Below, piece after piece: positions 34,011 through 46,440 of a stretch of DNA of 64,000 nt; position 1 is the first letter of the stretch, and each line of letters opens with the position of its first letter. The position numbers and the translations under genes were made by a program. A model generated the notes under the pieces. The model had not been told where the DNA came from. It was given only the letters and a program-made list of their open reading frames with translations, and made no database searches. The DNA lies in contig NC_057826.1 in NCBI RefSeq assembly GCF_910594005.1, forward strand, positions 26,507,501 through 26,571,500. The letters run 5' to 3'. The DNA is from Cervus elaphus (Eukaryota; Chordata; Mammalia; Artiodactyla; Cervidae).

Positions 34011-34345
34011 AAACCTAGAAAGTTTTTTTTTCCCTTTTTCTTTCCCATGGGAAGTTATGGTTACAATATCAGACCACTCTTTTCTCATCAGATGGTAAAG
34101 AATTTGCCTGCCATGCAGGAGACGTGGGTTTGATCCCTGAGTGGGAAGATCCCCTGGAGAAGGAAATGGCTACCTACTTCAGGATTCTTGCCTGGAGACT
34201 TCCATGGACAGAGGAGCCTGCCGGGCTACAATGGGGTCACAGTCAGACCTGACTTAGCGACTAACAGAAACCTAGAAGGTTTTTTTCCCTTTTTCTTTCC
34301 CATGGGAAGCTATGGTTACAATGTCCTGAGCGCTTGTTTCTCATA
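34011..34345 (+). mobile_element. Bov-tA SINE flanked by an unusually long direct repeat
   Basis: The SINE occupies about 34,090-34,267: 'cagatggtaaagaatttgcc', 'gagacgtgggtttgatccct', 'cctggagaaggaaatgg', 'gacctgacttagcgact'. Its first bases (the 'ggcttccctggtggc' start) are missing. Flanks 34,011-34,069 and 34,268-34,325 are the same sequence (aaacctagaa, a T run, 'ccctttttctttcccatggg', then 'tatggttacaat') with about three substitutions and a T-run length change. Weaker similarity continues to about 34,089 and 34,345. Confidence 0.88.
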
Positions 34346-35079
34346 CTTGTCTCATGATAATGAGTTTTCCCATTGATATGTCTTCAGTTTCTGTTGAGAA
34401 ATAATGAATTCAAATAAGTGACTGTGAATTGAAAACATTCATGAAAACAGCATGTATATACACTGAAGTAGGTATATAAGGAGGGAAACCAAGGCTCCAA
34501 GAAATTACTGGCAGTTCAAAATTCAGTGAGTGGAGTCGAATTGGAATGCATTCCAAAAAGAACTCTCTCTTCTGAGTGACCTGTCTCCTTGAACTGGTAG
34601 ATGCTGATGATTCTGTTCTACCTTGAATTTTTACTTTTTATCTTAAAGATTTAAAGTGAAGACTCAAACTCGGAGAAATGAAAGCTTCAGTCAAGGCAAG
34701 GCACTTTAGGTGTATACTATACTGTTTGACTTCAGCTTTGTTGAAGCAAGAGACGGTTCCTAGACTTTTTCCCCTGCCATCTGTTTAGAAAAAAATTTTT
34801 AAGACAGATTTTTGACGTTTATTTTCCCAACTCTGTATATCTTGCTTAGTTTTTTTTTTTTTTTTGTCTTTCAGGTGAGTTTACTTCAGGCCATATAGAA
34901 CTAGCTGTGACTGGGTCATAAATACACAGGTAGCATGGGAAGCTAGGGAGACTGATGATTAAGACATGAAGATGTTGCATAGCCAGCAAGGTAGGGTTAC
35001 AGGTAGAGGCTAGGTTTGTGAGCCAGTCAGCCCAATGTCTTGGAATTCTAGCCAGTTTTCCTTGCAAACTGGGTGACTT

Positions 35080-35225
35080 TGGACACATAACCTTCTCAGA
35101 GCCTCAGCGTACTCATTTGTAAAGTGTTGATAATATCTGCCTTGCAGGATTAGCTTGAGCGGCCATGTCTATGATATGTCTCGACCAGTACCTCACGCAT
35201 GGCAGACACTTGCTGATTGACCCTT
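35080..35225 (+). mobile_element. MIR SINE (ancient)
   Basis: 'gtgactttggacacataacc', 'gcgtactcatttgtaaagtg', 'tgccttgcaggattagc' and 'cacgcatggcagacacttgc' follow MIR order. A short L2-like tail follows at about 35,230-35,345. Confidence 0.7.
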
Positions 35226-37199
35226 GTCATGGTATTTCCATCTTTGGGGTCAGGGACCATGTCCATTTATGATTATATTCCCACTGTCTAGGATAGTGTC
35301 CCTTCACATTGTCCCTGTTGGTTGAGTACCTGTTGAGTTGAAGCTATCCTTCAGATAGGAAAGGAATTCTTTATGTATGTGAAGCAGTGCTGACTCATTC
35401 CTTTTTCTTTTCTGATTTGTATCTTAAATATTCTTTTAAACAAATGTACATATATATTTTAAATGAACAGACTTTTATGTAACATAGTTGTTTAATAAAC
35501 TGAACATTGCTTTAAAGACAGATGTTTATGACTATGCTTGCCCTGGTTAGGTGAAAAGGTGCTGCTTTGGATAGAGCACAGTCTCTGAAAGGATTATCAA
35601 AAGTTGCCAAGTGCTTTGAAAGCCTTCCTCTTCTGGCTTTATCTTCAGTCTCTTCAGCTGTGATTTAGAGCTGTCTGTGTCTGGTGTGTTGGAGACATAG
35701 CACGAGTGCTTATAGAGTGAATGAATATGTTGATGGTTCAGATATCAAAATTTTGTGGGATCTTCATTGGGTACTATTTATTTAAACATCTTTGCAAAGC
35801 AGAGAGAGTATGCAAACATTAAAAGAATTTTAGTACCTTCTTGACAATAAAACCTCCTCAGTTTCCTGTCACATCTTAAGTGTAGACCAAACAGACTTGC
35901 TGGTTCACAGTAATTGCTGTTGACACTAACCTGGCACTTTACTGCTCTCCTTAAAATACACCATAGAGGAGTTTCCACTGGGTTAGCACCTAGGGCCTGA
36001 AAAGTGTCACATTTGTATAGTCTCCTTTGGGTGGATATGTGGGGGATGTATGAGTGAAAGAGCGTGCTGCAGGAGAGAGTGTGTATGTTCTTGTCTTTTC
36101 TCTCGCTTTGGCCCCACTTTTCTTGTAGGTATTTATGTCATCTCAGATGCACTGATTCTGGCTCATTTGTGACTAATGAGAAGAAGTGCTGTAAAAGTTA
36201 CTACTCTGGTCCTCTGTGTAGTTTCTTTTTTCTCTTAAATGGACTTTTTTTCTTCACCCAGTCTGTCGTTTGTTTGGTGTGTGTTCAGGAAATCTAAAAA
36301 GCTTATTTTAATTCTAGCCTTAAGCTAACATAATTAAAAAGGAAAAGTTTCTGTTGGTTATTGCAGGAAGCCCTCCCTACTTCTACTCCCTGCCTCCCAT
36401 GCCCTACCATCAGTATATTTTTTAATAACTCAGGAAGAAGTGAATTTTAGGTTTTCCATATTTCTGTCCCTTCATTAGGGAGTATAATTAAGAGGTGAAA
36501 GGATTTGATGTGGCTTGCTAAATTTTTGAGTAACATGAGAGGCACACTGAGTGGTTCATAGTTTTGAAAATCTATACAGTATTTGGGAACATTTTCTTTT
36601 ACTAGAAACTTTATTTTCTGGGCTCTTCATTTTTCTGTGTATACTTTGATGACTCAGTCTGTCTGTCCTTGTTCTTTATACTTGAAAGGAGACTCAATGT
36701 ATATTTTAAATAGACCAGCCTGTGACCCTGGGAGGCCTTTCTTTGGTGAGCGTAGCTTCAGAAACAGAGGTAATCAGCATCTGTCCCCAGGAATTTCCTT
36801 TCTTCCCGGAGACACATTTCCAAACGTCAAATATAAACTAAGCCCATAAACTCTGGCAAGTGCTTTCCTTTAACCATCCAAACAGTTTCTGTTTCAGTTC
36901 CAAAAAAGGTAATTTGCCCCCTCCCATTAACTCCTTAGGCTTCCAGATTTTTTAAAAAATATTTTGTGAGGCAGAGTGGATTGTTAACAGTGATTATCTT
37001 TGGGGAAATAAGAGGGTTTCACTTTCTACCTTGACATTTTCAAACTAGTGAAAGAAAGTAAGCATGTGGGAATAAAATGATCCATTTAACATTGGTGATC
37101 ATTAGATTAAGCCTTTATATAGTTAGTTGTAACATGAGAAAACATGTATAGGAGCTTATCCATATAGCGTAATATAGCAGTTAATAGTGGAAGTATTAT

Positions 37200-37262
37200 T
37201 TGTATGTATGTATGTCTGTCCTTCTATCCTTCTGCCTTCTATCTACCCATCTGTCTGTATCA
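37200..37262. repeat. Degenerate tetranucleotide repeat
   Basis: TATG units at 37,202-37,215 pass into mixed CTGT/CTTC/CTAT/CCAT units. It resembles a decaying tetranucleotide microsatellite. Confidence 0.75.
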
Positions 37263-37704
37263 GTCAAGGAAGCGTGATCTCAGGTTGTGATCTCTTTAAT
37301 ATAATTGATTTCTTTTCTATAAGGAAAGAGTTTTAATTACTCATCTGTCTAGACAACCTTGAAAAAGTATCATTTTTAATGTTTAGAAGGGAGGTAAAGT
37401 ACTTTGTAGTTTTCAGAAATGGTGTGTAGGACATTGCAAAGAAAAAGTCTATCAGTGTGAAATCTTTTATTCTCACGGTTTTCTGAGATGCTTATCTTGG
37501 TGATTTTATTTCACAAAGAACTCAGCTCCCTGGCTGTCACACACCACACTTTAATGAGCTACACAGTAGTTTGTGACTTGTGCTCTCTCCTTTTTAATCA
37601 GCTTATCACTCATCAACATCATACCCATTTCGTATCAATTTACTTTACAATCGAAACTTTTTGTGTAGTGCCATTAGAGAAACCAGGAGAGCTTAGTGGT
37701 TTGC

Positions 37705-38190
37705 TTTCTGTTTGGGGGATCAAAAGGTATTCAGTTAGCTTTTGCTGTTTAACAAATGATTCCAAAACTTGGTGGCTTAAAGCAGCCATTTAGTTAGCTC
37801 ACCATTCTGTGGTTTGGCAGCTGGGGTTGGGTTCAGCTACATGATGGTCCTGGCCTCTGCTGGGCTCACTCTTGCACCTGCAGTCAACTGGTGCATAATA
37901 GTGTCATTGACATGTCTGATCATTGGCTGGCGGTTGACTGGCTGTGGCTGCAGGGGTGTCTGGGCTGTGTTGACTCTCACCATGTAGCAGGTTAGCCTGG
38001 TTTTCTTTATGTGGTGGATTGTGGGGTGCTGTGAAGCAGTGAGAGAGGGCAATCGTTAATGCTTCAGTACTTTTCAAATCTCTTGCATAATTTTTGCTGT
38101 TATCTTATTGGTTAAAACAAGTTACAAACAAGATGAAATCCTAAGGGTGGAGAAAGACTCCACCCCTTTGTGGGAGGAGCTCTAAAATTG
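37705..38190 (+). mobile_element. Ancient interspersed repeat, family not assigned
   Basis: The order 'tagcttttgctgtttaacaa', 'aaaacttggtggcttaaagc', 'ctcaccattctgtggtttgg', 'attggttaaaacaagttac' and 'gactccacccctttgtggga' is that of a common old mammalian repeat, but I cannot name it safely. The frame of 71 codons on its minus strand is not a gene. Confidence 0.55.
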
Positions 38191-38289
38191 TACTGCAGCA
38201 TCGTGAATGCAAGGAGGAAAAGAATTTGTGGCCATTTTTGCAGTCTGCGAAAGATATTCTGAGGACTTCAGGTCTTGGTTCAGTGGATA

Positions 38290-38945
38290 TTGTCTCTCTT
38301 TTGAAATACATGTGGAATCTTCCACCGCTTCTGGTCCTACCTCCAAGTCCAGACCACCATCAACCTTCTGTCTCCTAACAGGTCCCTTGCTTCCACCCTT
38401 GCCCCTGTATTCTACACAACAGCCAGAGCAGACTTTTCGAAATAAGAATCAAATCATGTTTAAAACCTTCTATTCACTTCTCATCTCTTTGAGAATAAGC
38501 TTTAAACTCCCTCCTGTGGCTGTAAGACTGCACGGTGTGGCCCTTTCTCTGACCTCATCTCACCCTGCTCTTCTCACTCACCCTGTCCAGCTCCGCTGCC
38601 CTCCTGGCTGTTTCTCAGACACACTCATCTTGTTCCTGCCTCAGGGCTTTATCTTTGCCCTTTCTCTGCCAGATTTTCTGCACAGCTCCCTGCTTCTGTT
38701 AGATCTCTGTTTCTGCCCTCTTGCAGAGAGGCCTTCACTGATATCCCCATATAAAATAGTATTCTTTCCTGCCAGTCTCTAGCTGGCATTATTTGACTCC
38801 CTAGCTCTTATCATCACCTGACATGTGTTTATTTCCTCTCTCTTCCAGGTAGAATGTAAACTCCTTGAGGGCCGAGAATGAGTGTTTATTCCCAAATACT
38901 GGAGCAGTGCCTGGAGCAGGGTATATGCTCCCTGAGCCCCAGGGA
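38290..38945 (+). mobile_element. L2 LINE 3' end, long copy
   Basis: A well-kept L2 tail of about 650 bp: 'ccttctattcacttctcatc', 'gcacggtgtggccctttctc', 'ttcctgcctcagggctttat', 'ggccttcactgatatcccc', 'gtagaatgtaaactccttga', 'gagcagtgcctggagcaggg'. The 191-codon open frame at 38,207-38,782 lies in it and reads as pyrimidine-rich non-coding translation, not as L2 protein. Confidence 0.85.
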
Positions 38946-39917
38946 AATGACCACTAAGTGATATTCATCACTGGGCCTTGTTGATGGCCGTTCACTAGAG
39001 CTAGTGTCTCTGTGTCTCGTTGTTTCTGGGCTGGAAGCAGCCTCTCTCCTCCCCTTGCCTGATGCTCAGCTGGACCAGTGTAATGATATTTAATGAAGTA
39101 GTCATTCAGTTTCCCTTAAAAAATTTTTTAAACAATCTAAATATAATGATTTTTGGATCATATTTCTTTATAAATACCTGTATGGACTCAGGAAGAAAAT
39201 CATTCTCTTTTATCGTGATGGCTTATGTAAATGCATAAATATTCATTCATTCATTTTTTTTTTTTTTTTGCAGAAGGTGGCAAACAGCAAACTCTCTAGG
39301 CTAAACAGGGAGGTTCAGCTGTTGTGGTGTCAATACCTTTTTTTTTTTCCCAAAGATAATTGTCAGAGTTATTTGTCAGAAACTTAAGAGCACCTCACAG
39401 AGAATGACAGTACTTCCTGAGAATTGTTAACGACAAGAAAAATGCTCCTACTTAAGTGACAAAACAAAGCAAGAAATAGCAGTTCCATACTTTTGTTCCC
39501 AAGAATATATAAGCTGTTGTTTTTTCAAATACAAGTAATACATTAAAATAATGTAAACTATCATTTGCTGGTGGGATAAATGATTACCTTCTTTATATGT
39601 TCATATTGTCTAAAGAAAGTACTACCTCTGCAAACAGTACATTTAAACCTGGAAAATAAAATGGCAAAAAATCAACAACATGATATTTTTATTAAGTAAA
39701 TCAAGCAGGAGAATGAAACAGGGCCCATAAATTCTTCGCAAGAGACATAAACAGGTCTTGAAGACTGCCAGGATGCAGAGGATGAGAAAAAAGTCTAAGG
39801 TAATTCCAAAGTCCCAAGCTGGGAGGGATACAAAACAAGAGGTTTGGGGAGAGTTGTATTCTGCTTTGGACCTAAGGAGTTTGAGGAACCTGTAAAGTCC
39901 AGTAGAAATGTATAGAG

Positions 39918-40040
39918 AGCGATGTGTGTGTGCTCAGTCATGTCCAACTCTTTGTGACCCCGGGGCCCGGCCTCCCCAGTCCATGGGATTTCTCAGGCAA
40001 GAATATTGGAGTGGGTTGCCATTTCCTTGTCCAGGTAATC
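39918..40040 (-). mobile_element. Bov-tA SINE, 3' half
   Basis: 'gtgctcagtcatgtccaact', 'agtccatgggatttctcagg', 'caagaatattggagtgggtt' and 'gccatttccttgtccagg' are antisense Bov-tA body; the head is missing. Confidence 0.85.
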
Positions 40041-40999
40041 CCTTCTTCTTGTACGCTGGAAATTCCTTCAGTCCCCAAGCCCCCTTTTGTTAGGCCTGTG
40101 TACCAAATTCAGGTCCTACTGAGCCGTACTTCCCCTGCACTTTAGCTGACCCAGGCATAGCGTTCCTATCCTTCAAGTGTAATTTGTCTCTCAAATGGCT
40201 TTCCTATAGCCACCTCTAGGCTTTGAATCTGAGTTCTGTTAGTCCACAGGAGTTTACCATCTGCAGGTATTTGTTTGTAACATAGAGTCAAACCTCTAAT
40301 TTGGAATAATGAGATGGGATGGGGCTGAGTAGGAGGAAGGGCATTTGGCTTAGTGAAACCTCTGAATCACAGAATACTTAAAAATAAAGACAATTATATG
40401 ATTCTTAAATTATAGAGCGTATGATACACTAATATATAACTGAAACATAATGAGCTGTGCGAGTAGCAGTAATGGAAATATTTACCGTTCACAACAGGGC
40501 TGCAGAATAAGCTAAGAATGGTAAGCAGCAAAATCTTTGTGAGAGTTATTTGACTCAGAATTTGAAGGCCGACCTAAAAAACCCGAGGACTCATAAATTT
40601 CCAGAAAGCTTTGATTTGAAAATATCATTGATTTTTATATAGAGTGTTCTTCATTTATGAAGACCTGAAAATGTGCAGGTATGGACTGACTTGTATTTGA
40701 TTGTAATCACAATCTTCAAGTTTAAAATAAAGTGTGGAAAAGGAAAAGCTGAGACAGGAGATTTCACTGCTTCACCTTCCTTCCTTCTATCCATTCAGGT
40801 AATCCTTTGTGGAAACATCTTCTCCTAATGTAGAAGGTGGGTGGGTACATATTAATTTCTGTTGCCCCAAAGCTGATTGAGTTAGGAAGCTGGCAAGCAA
40901 AACAAGATGGGGTTTTAAATAATTTAGTGGAAAGAGAGTGCTCATAATGGCAGCAGGGACTGGGGGCCTTTTCTTCACTCTGGCTTCTTATGATGAAAT

Positions 41000-41500
41000 G
41001 GCCAGGGTTAAGAACATGCACTTTGGAGACAGGCTACAGTTTGAGTCTAGTTTTTGCCATTTACTGTTGGAGTGATCTTGGGCTTCCCAGGTGGCGCTAG
41101 TGTTAAAGAACCTACCTGCCAATGCAGGAGACCTCTAAGAGGCGCAGGTTCAATCCCTGGGTCGGAAAGATTTCCTGGAGGAGGGCATGGCAACCCACTC
41201 CAGTACTCTTGCCCGGAGAATCCCCATGGACAGAGGAGCCTGATGGGCTACAGTCCATAGGGTCGCACAGAGTCAGACACAACTGAAGCGACTTAGCACA
41301 CACACACACATTGGAGTGATCTTAAGTTATTAAGATCACTAATCTTAATAATCTACATCTCAGTTTCCTTTGCGATTAAAAGGAGGGCGCACATAGAACT
41401 TGTATTTTAGACTTATTGTAAGGAATAAGTGAAGTTAATATATGCAAAAGACTTAATACTAGAAAAGGCACATAATATATACTCATGAAGTACTAGTTAA
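41000..41500 (+). mobile_element. MIR SINE split by a Bov-tA
   Basis: The left part (to 41,079) reads 'gcactttggagacaggctac' and 'gagtctagtttttgccattt'; the right part (from 41,324) reads 'ctacatctcagtttcctttg', 'ttgtaaggaataagtgaagt' and 'agaaaaggcacataatatat'. Together they give a MIR in order. Confidence 0.7.
41080..41310 (+). mobile_element. Bov-tA SINE with (CA)n tail and 13-bp TSD
   Basis: Head 'gggcttcccaggtggcgcta', body 'ccactccagtactcttgccc', tail 'gacacaactgaagcgactta' then a CA repeat. Perfect copies of ttggagtgatctt at 41,067-41,079 and 41,311-41,323. The GGTGGCGCTAGTGG-type head marks the same variant as the copy at 59.7 kb. Confidence 0.94.
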
Positions 41501-42519
41501 TTTATAGAGAAGGCATACTTTCTCAAGTATCTGGACAAGTGATGGTATCAGAAGGGTGTAGAAATGGGCAGCAGAGTATAGTCTTTTGTGACGTTTAAGG
41601 CCCTATGAAAATATTGAATATGTGCAGTTAGTCTGTGAGAGGGACAGGGTGAGGGGCGACAGGGAGCGGGCAGGGGGGGTCATAGCATTCACAAGCCCTG
41701 TGGTTGGGGTGGGTAGCCAGTGGTTTAGCAAGGAATGGGCAGGGCCTTTGATGTGTGCAAAGTGGCTCTGAGGACAGGAGTGTGAGGTTGTGTGAAGAGA
41801 GAACACACGCATGATAGTGGGGGACAGAGAGCTACAGGGCAGGCGGAAAACACTGGTGTGTGAGGGGTGTGTAGGGGACAGGGGTGGGAGGGCAGCGGGT
41901 GGAGCAAGGACTTGCAGGCTTCAATCTGGCAGTTGCATTGAATTCCAGACATTTAGGAGCCCCTCAATCAAGGCCTCTACAAGGAGGGATGATACAAACT
42001 AAGGCTGTCCTGTTGGTGTGAGACTAATGGTGTAAGGATAATGCTCGAGTATGTCTACTCAGGTACCTAGGCATAAGAGAATTACCCTTGCCACAATCCT
42101 GCAATTTCTTTGAAGTTTTGTTTTTTACTTTAAAAATTCAGAGGTTTTTGCATTGCATAGGATCTTCGCTTCTTTTAATTCTCAAAATCGATGTTTTTAG
42201 TAAAGTTTATGGTTCCAGGGTGATGTGCCATGTTTATGCTATGGCTTCTGGAAGACACTCACACTGCCCTCCTTGGATCAATCTAGGAACAAGGTGATTA
42301 CCAAATAGGGCATTTGGACTGTGAGGACCAAGGGGCTTTAGGAGGGCTTCGCCCTTATCAGGCAGGCAGGCCCTTGTTACTCTTCTTCCAGGCGTCGTAG
42401 GCCCCAGGCTCTTTCCTGGCGTCTTTGAAAATTCATTGACTGTGCTTTAGTGCTCACTGCTTCCGCATCTTTTTTTCCTCTTCCCGTGGTCTAAAATATC
42501 CAACCTCTTTCTTACTGCT

Positions 42520-43510
42520 TTTTTCAAGCAACTTTTTTGAGATATTGTTTACATATTGTATAATTCTCCCATTTAAAGTGTTCAATTCAGTGTTTAGTTC
42601 ATTCACAGAGTTGTGCAACCATTGCCACTCTCTAATTTTGGAAATTTTTGTTCCTCCTAAAAGAATCTGTGCCTATTATCAGTTACTCATTTTCCTGCCC
42701 CCACCCCTGCCACCCCTAATCCGTGGCAACCGTAATCTATTTTCTGTGCACAGATTTGCCTTTTCTATTCATGTAAGTGGAATCATACATTATGTGGTCT
42801 TTTATGACTGACTTCTTTTACTTAGCAGGTTTCCAACGTTCATAATGTTGTGACATGTATCACTGCTTCGTTCCTTTCTACGGTTGATCATATTCCATTG
42901 TAACACATTTTACTCATCCATTTGTCACTTGATGAACATCTGAGTTGTTCCCATTTTTTGGCTTTTATGGATAATGTTATGTTTTTGTGAGGACATGTTC
43001 TCAAGTTTTCTTGGGTAAGTACTTTAGGTGTAGTAATTCTGTGTTTAACTTTTGTGGAGTCACCAAACTTCTTCACAGGGGTGTGCCATTTTGCATTTCT
43101 GTTAGTGCTGTATAAGGGATCCGACTTTTCTATGTCCTTGCCAACACTTGTTATTCTTTGTCATTTTGATTAGGGCCATCCTGTTGGGTGTGATAGGCAT
43201 TTTTCTGATGGCTTGTGATGTTGAGCATCTTTTCATGTGCTTATTGGTCATTAGTGTATCTTCTTTGGAGACATTTTTGTTCAAATCATTTGCCTATTTT
43301 TGTTTCTTTGGTTAATGAGTTGTGATACTTGCTGTAATATTCTGAGCACAAGTTTCTTATCAGATATATGATTTGTAAATATTTTTTCCTGTACTGTGGG
43401 TTGTCTTTCACTTTTCTGATGGTGTCCTTTGAAGCAGAAAAGTTTTTTATCTTGGTGAAGTCCCACTTATTTATTTTTCTCTTTCATTGCTTGTGCTTTT
43501 CTTCCTGCTT
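42520..43510 (-). mobile_element. L1 3' end (ancient, L1M-type), about 1 kb
   Basis: A long antisense L1 3' segment with 'aatctattttctgtgcacag', 'tgtaagtggaatcatacatt', 'tgagcatcttttcatgtgct', 'cttatcagatatatgatttg', and 'ttatcttggtgaagtcccac'. Several short minus-strand frames inside it are L1 remnants. Confidence 0.85.
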
Positions 43511-43589
43511 TATAATCCCAAGCTTGTTGGGATAGGTACAAGAGAACCTGGGTTTTAGTCCGTATTACCAGTAATGAACTGGTTGACAG

Positions 43590-44285
43590 TGAGCAAGTCA
43601 CTATCTGTTTGCTCTGCTTATACACCAATCTGTCCTCCACAAAAGAGATCTTTTTCTAAAAACTCCACAGTGATCATGTAACTTCCCTCTTCACAAATGT
43701 CTGTTTATTATTGTCCATAAAGGATAAAATCTAAATATTTAAGGCATTTATTTGAAGCTAGTCCTCTGTTCTTTAGCACACATCCTTTTTGGATATGCTG
43801 AATGCCTCATCAATGTTTAAATCTGTGCTGAATATTCTCACCTGCGTCTCAATCTGTCATAGCTTTTTCCTACTTCATGACTGTGTGCTTTTTTCTTAAC
43901 TGAGAAATCTTTCTCCATCCCATATTCCTCTTTATTTAGTAAACTCCCTACTTTAGTCTTTCAAGATCTATGGCAAATGTTCATTGTTGTGCCCATGAGG
44001 TGCCTGGTACACAGTACATACTTAATAAATAATTGTTGAATAAACAAATGAATGAAACATTACCTTTTCTTGAAAGCCTTACCAGACTTTATTCAAAACT
44101 GTAGTTTCCTCTTTCAGGTTTCTAGAGCATATACTTTTTTATGTCTGTCATGATATTCCCACACAGTTTTGTACTTTGTGATACTTTTCTCTCCCACCCA
44201 GTGATCCCTTGGGAAGCAGGGGCTATGTCCTCTATGCTCCCAGCTGAGTTTCTGCCAAGTGCAGGAGGATAGCTTAAGGTGGTCG
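43590..44285 (+). mobile_element. L2 LINE 3' end, possibly two adjoining copies
   Basis: L2-type text appears at 43,640-44,045 ('acagtgatcatgtaacttcc', 'ggtgcctggtacacagtaca', 'ttgttgaataaacaaatgaa') and starts over at 44,060-44,285 ('gaaagccttaccagacttta', 'gatcccttgggaagcagggg'). Order suggests two insertions or a duplication. Confidence 0.65.
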
Positions 44286-44879
44286 GTAAATGTTGCCTGT
44301 GAAGGGACGAGTTTCTCTGGGGAACTCTGTAAAGTATAAGAGGGGATATAGACTGTTGATTCTCAGCTTTTATGAACCAGGCTATAGAATGATTGTAAAG
44401 CTGGTGTAAAAGGATGTGAGGAGTTAAATTCTCAGTCAAAGATATTCCTCCAGACTTTGACAGAGACTGTTTGGAGACACACCAGCTCCATGGACCCAGC
44501 CTCCCTTGCCTAGTCTTTTGAGTGTGGGGAAGGAGTTGGGGGAGTGAGTGGGAAGAGTACTTGAGCAGATAGGTGGTTATTATTAGGGTTCTGTAATCCC
44601 CACCGTTTATGTGGATTTCCTCAATTCTAAAGTAGTTACTACTGAGTTTAATTATCTTTTTAACCTTAGTGGGGTGTAAAGCTGCTTTTGGCTTCTTTAG
44701 AAACTTCCTTGGGAGTAACCAGCTTGTGTGATCCTGCTAATGCTATAATAAGATCTCTTCTAGCTCTGAGATTTCATGGTTCAAAACTTTGTCTTGCCTG
44801 TGAAATATTTCTTGATTAGTCCTCAGTGATCTCTCTCTTCTTATCCTAAGTCATGCAAGACCTATTTATATGTACTGCA

Positions 44880-45060
44880 CCCTGTCATTCATTCATTCAA
44901 CAGACCTTCTCCTGGGAACGTGCTAGATGCTGGAGTGACCAAGATGACTAAAACAGCATCCGTTTAACTGCATTTATTGAGCATATATTTTATACTGTGT
45001 TCTGGGGGTAGCGTGTGAATAATACAGGCAAAGCTCTTACATTGCACTGGTTGTTGCTTT
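44880..45060 (-). mobile_element. L2 LINE 3' end (ancient)
   Basis: 'cattcattcattcaacagac' with 'gaacgtgctagatgctgg' and then 'tttattgagcatatatttta' is antisense L2-type 3' text, possibly two overlapping pieces. Confidence 0.55.
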
Positions 45061-45689
45061 TCATGGGTGTTGGTTTGCTGTCCCTAATTAGAGGGTAAGT
45101 TGTGTGTTTTGTATTTCATTCCCCCAGTCATCTTAATACGCTGAATAAATAGTTCGCAAGAATTACCTGATTGACTTCTTGGATAGAGTTCTTTTGATTG
45201 ATTGCCAAGAAAAATTCTACTTGCCAAGAAAAAACATGAGCTGTTTGGATAAATCAGAACTTTGAAGTTTATAATCTATACAGTGTGTCCAGGTCTTACA
45301 AGTAGTAAGGTAGGTAATCTGATAGGAATAATCTATACCTGTAGTTGAGTTTTATTTGGAAGAAAAATTGGAAATAACTTAAACTTCTGGGCTTTTTACT
45401 CAGATTTCATTTCTTAGTAATGAATTTGTATTCAAAGTTTGGACTCAGGATCCTGGCATGTGACTTTGGTATTGCATGCTAAATCAGAACTTCAAAGAGT
45501 TTTTCTGTTTTGTTTTGCTTTTAAAAACAGGGCAATGCCCTTCTTAGTAAAGTAGAATCTTTTTGTTTGCTTGTTTGAGTTGTATTGGGGTTTTCCCAAT
45601 ATTTTTCCCTTGCATTCTGCTTTTAATAAGGGCTTTCAGAGCCCTCATGCGGTTCTCACCACTTCATTATTTAATACCTAAGAGGAGAG

Positions 45690-46440
45690 AGACTATGATT
45701 GTTGTATCAGTATCATTTGCAAATATTTTCTTCATTCCGTAGGTCATCTTTTTAATTTGTTGATGGTTTCCTTTGCTTTGCAAAACCTTTTTATGTTTAT
45801 TGAGGTCTCATTTGTTTATTTTGGCTTCTGTTTCCTTTGCCTTAGGAGACAGATCCAAAAAGATATTACTATGTTTTATGTCAAAGAGTATTCTTCCTCT
45901 GTTTTCTCCTAGGAGTTTATGAATTCTAGTCTTACATTTTAGATGTTTAATCTGTTCTGAGTTTTTTTTTGTATCTGGTGTGAGAAAATATTCTAATTCC
46001 ATTATTTTACATGTAGCAGTTCAGTTTGCCCAGCACTACTTATTAAAGAGTTCGTTCTGTTGCACACTCTTGCCTTCTTTGCGGTAGATTGACCGTCACT
46101 GAGCGGGTGTGTTTCTGGGTTCTCCATCCTGTTCCCTTGATCTGTGTGTGTTTTTGCGCCAGTGCCATACTGTTTTGATTACTGTAACTTTGTATGCGTG
46201 CTAAGTCGCTTCAGTTGTGACCGACTCTGTGCGACCCCATGGACAGCAGCCCACCAGGCTCCTCTGCCCACGGGATTCTCCAGACGAGAATACCGGAGTG
46301 GGTTGCCATTTCCCCCTCCTTAACTTTGTATAGTATAGTCTGGCGTCAGGTAATGTGGTTCCTTCAGCTCCTTCTTTCTCAGGATTGCTGGACCATTCGG
46401 GGTCTTTCGTGCTTTCACACTGCTTCTGTGTTTTAATCTT
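45690..46440 (-). mobile_element. L1 ORF2-derived segment
   Basis: Antisense L1 ORF2 text: 'ttcctttgctttgcaaaacc', 'gagacagatccaaaaagata', 'catgtagcagttcagtttgc', 'ccatcctgttcccttgatct', 'ccatactgttttgattactg', 'tagtatagtctggcgtcagg'. It is interrupted at 46,196-46,320 by a Bov-tA. No open L1 frame remains. Confidence 0.85.
46196..46320 (-). mobile_element. Bov-tA SINE, 125 bp, 11-bp TSD
   Basis: Antisense tail and body only ('gcgtgctaagtcgcttcagt' to 'gtgggttgccatttcccc'). Perfect copies of taactttgtat at 46,185-46,195 and 46,321-46,331. The L1 text is continuous once it is removed. Confidence 0.93.

Noticed and set aside
38207..38782. 191-codon + strand open frame
   Set aside because: It coincides with an L2 3' end in non-coding sense; the product is pyrimidine-tract translation rich in L, S, P and F.
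41603..41952. Minus-strand frames rich in S, H, P and C near 41.6-41.95 kb
   Set aside because: The GT/GA-rich DNA gives low-complexity products; no start context, splice sites or homology seen.
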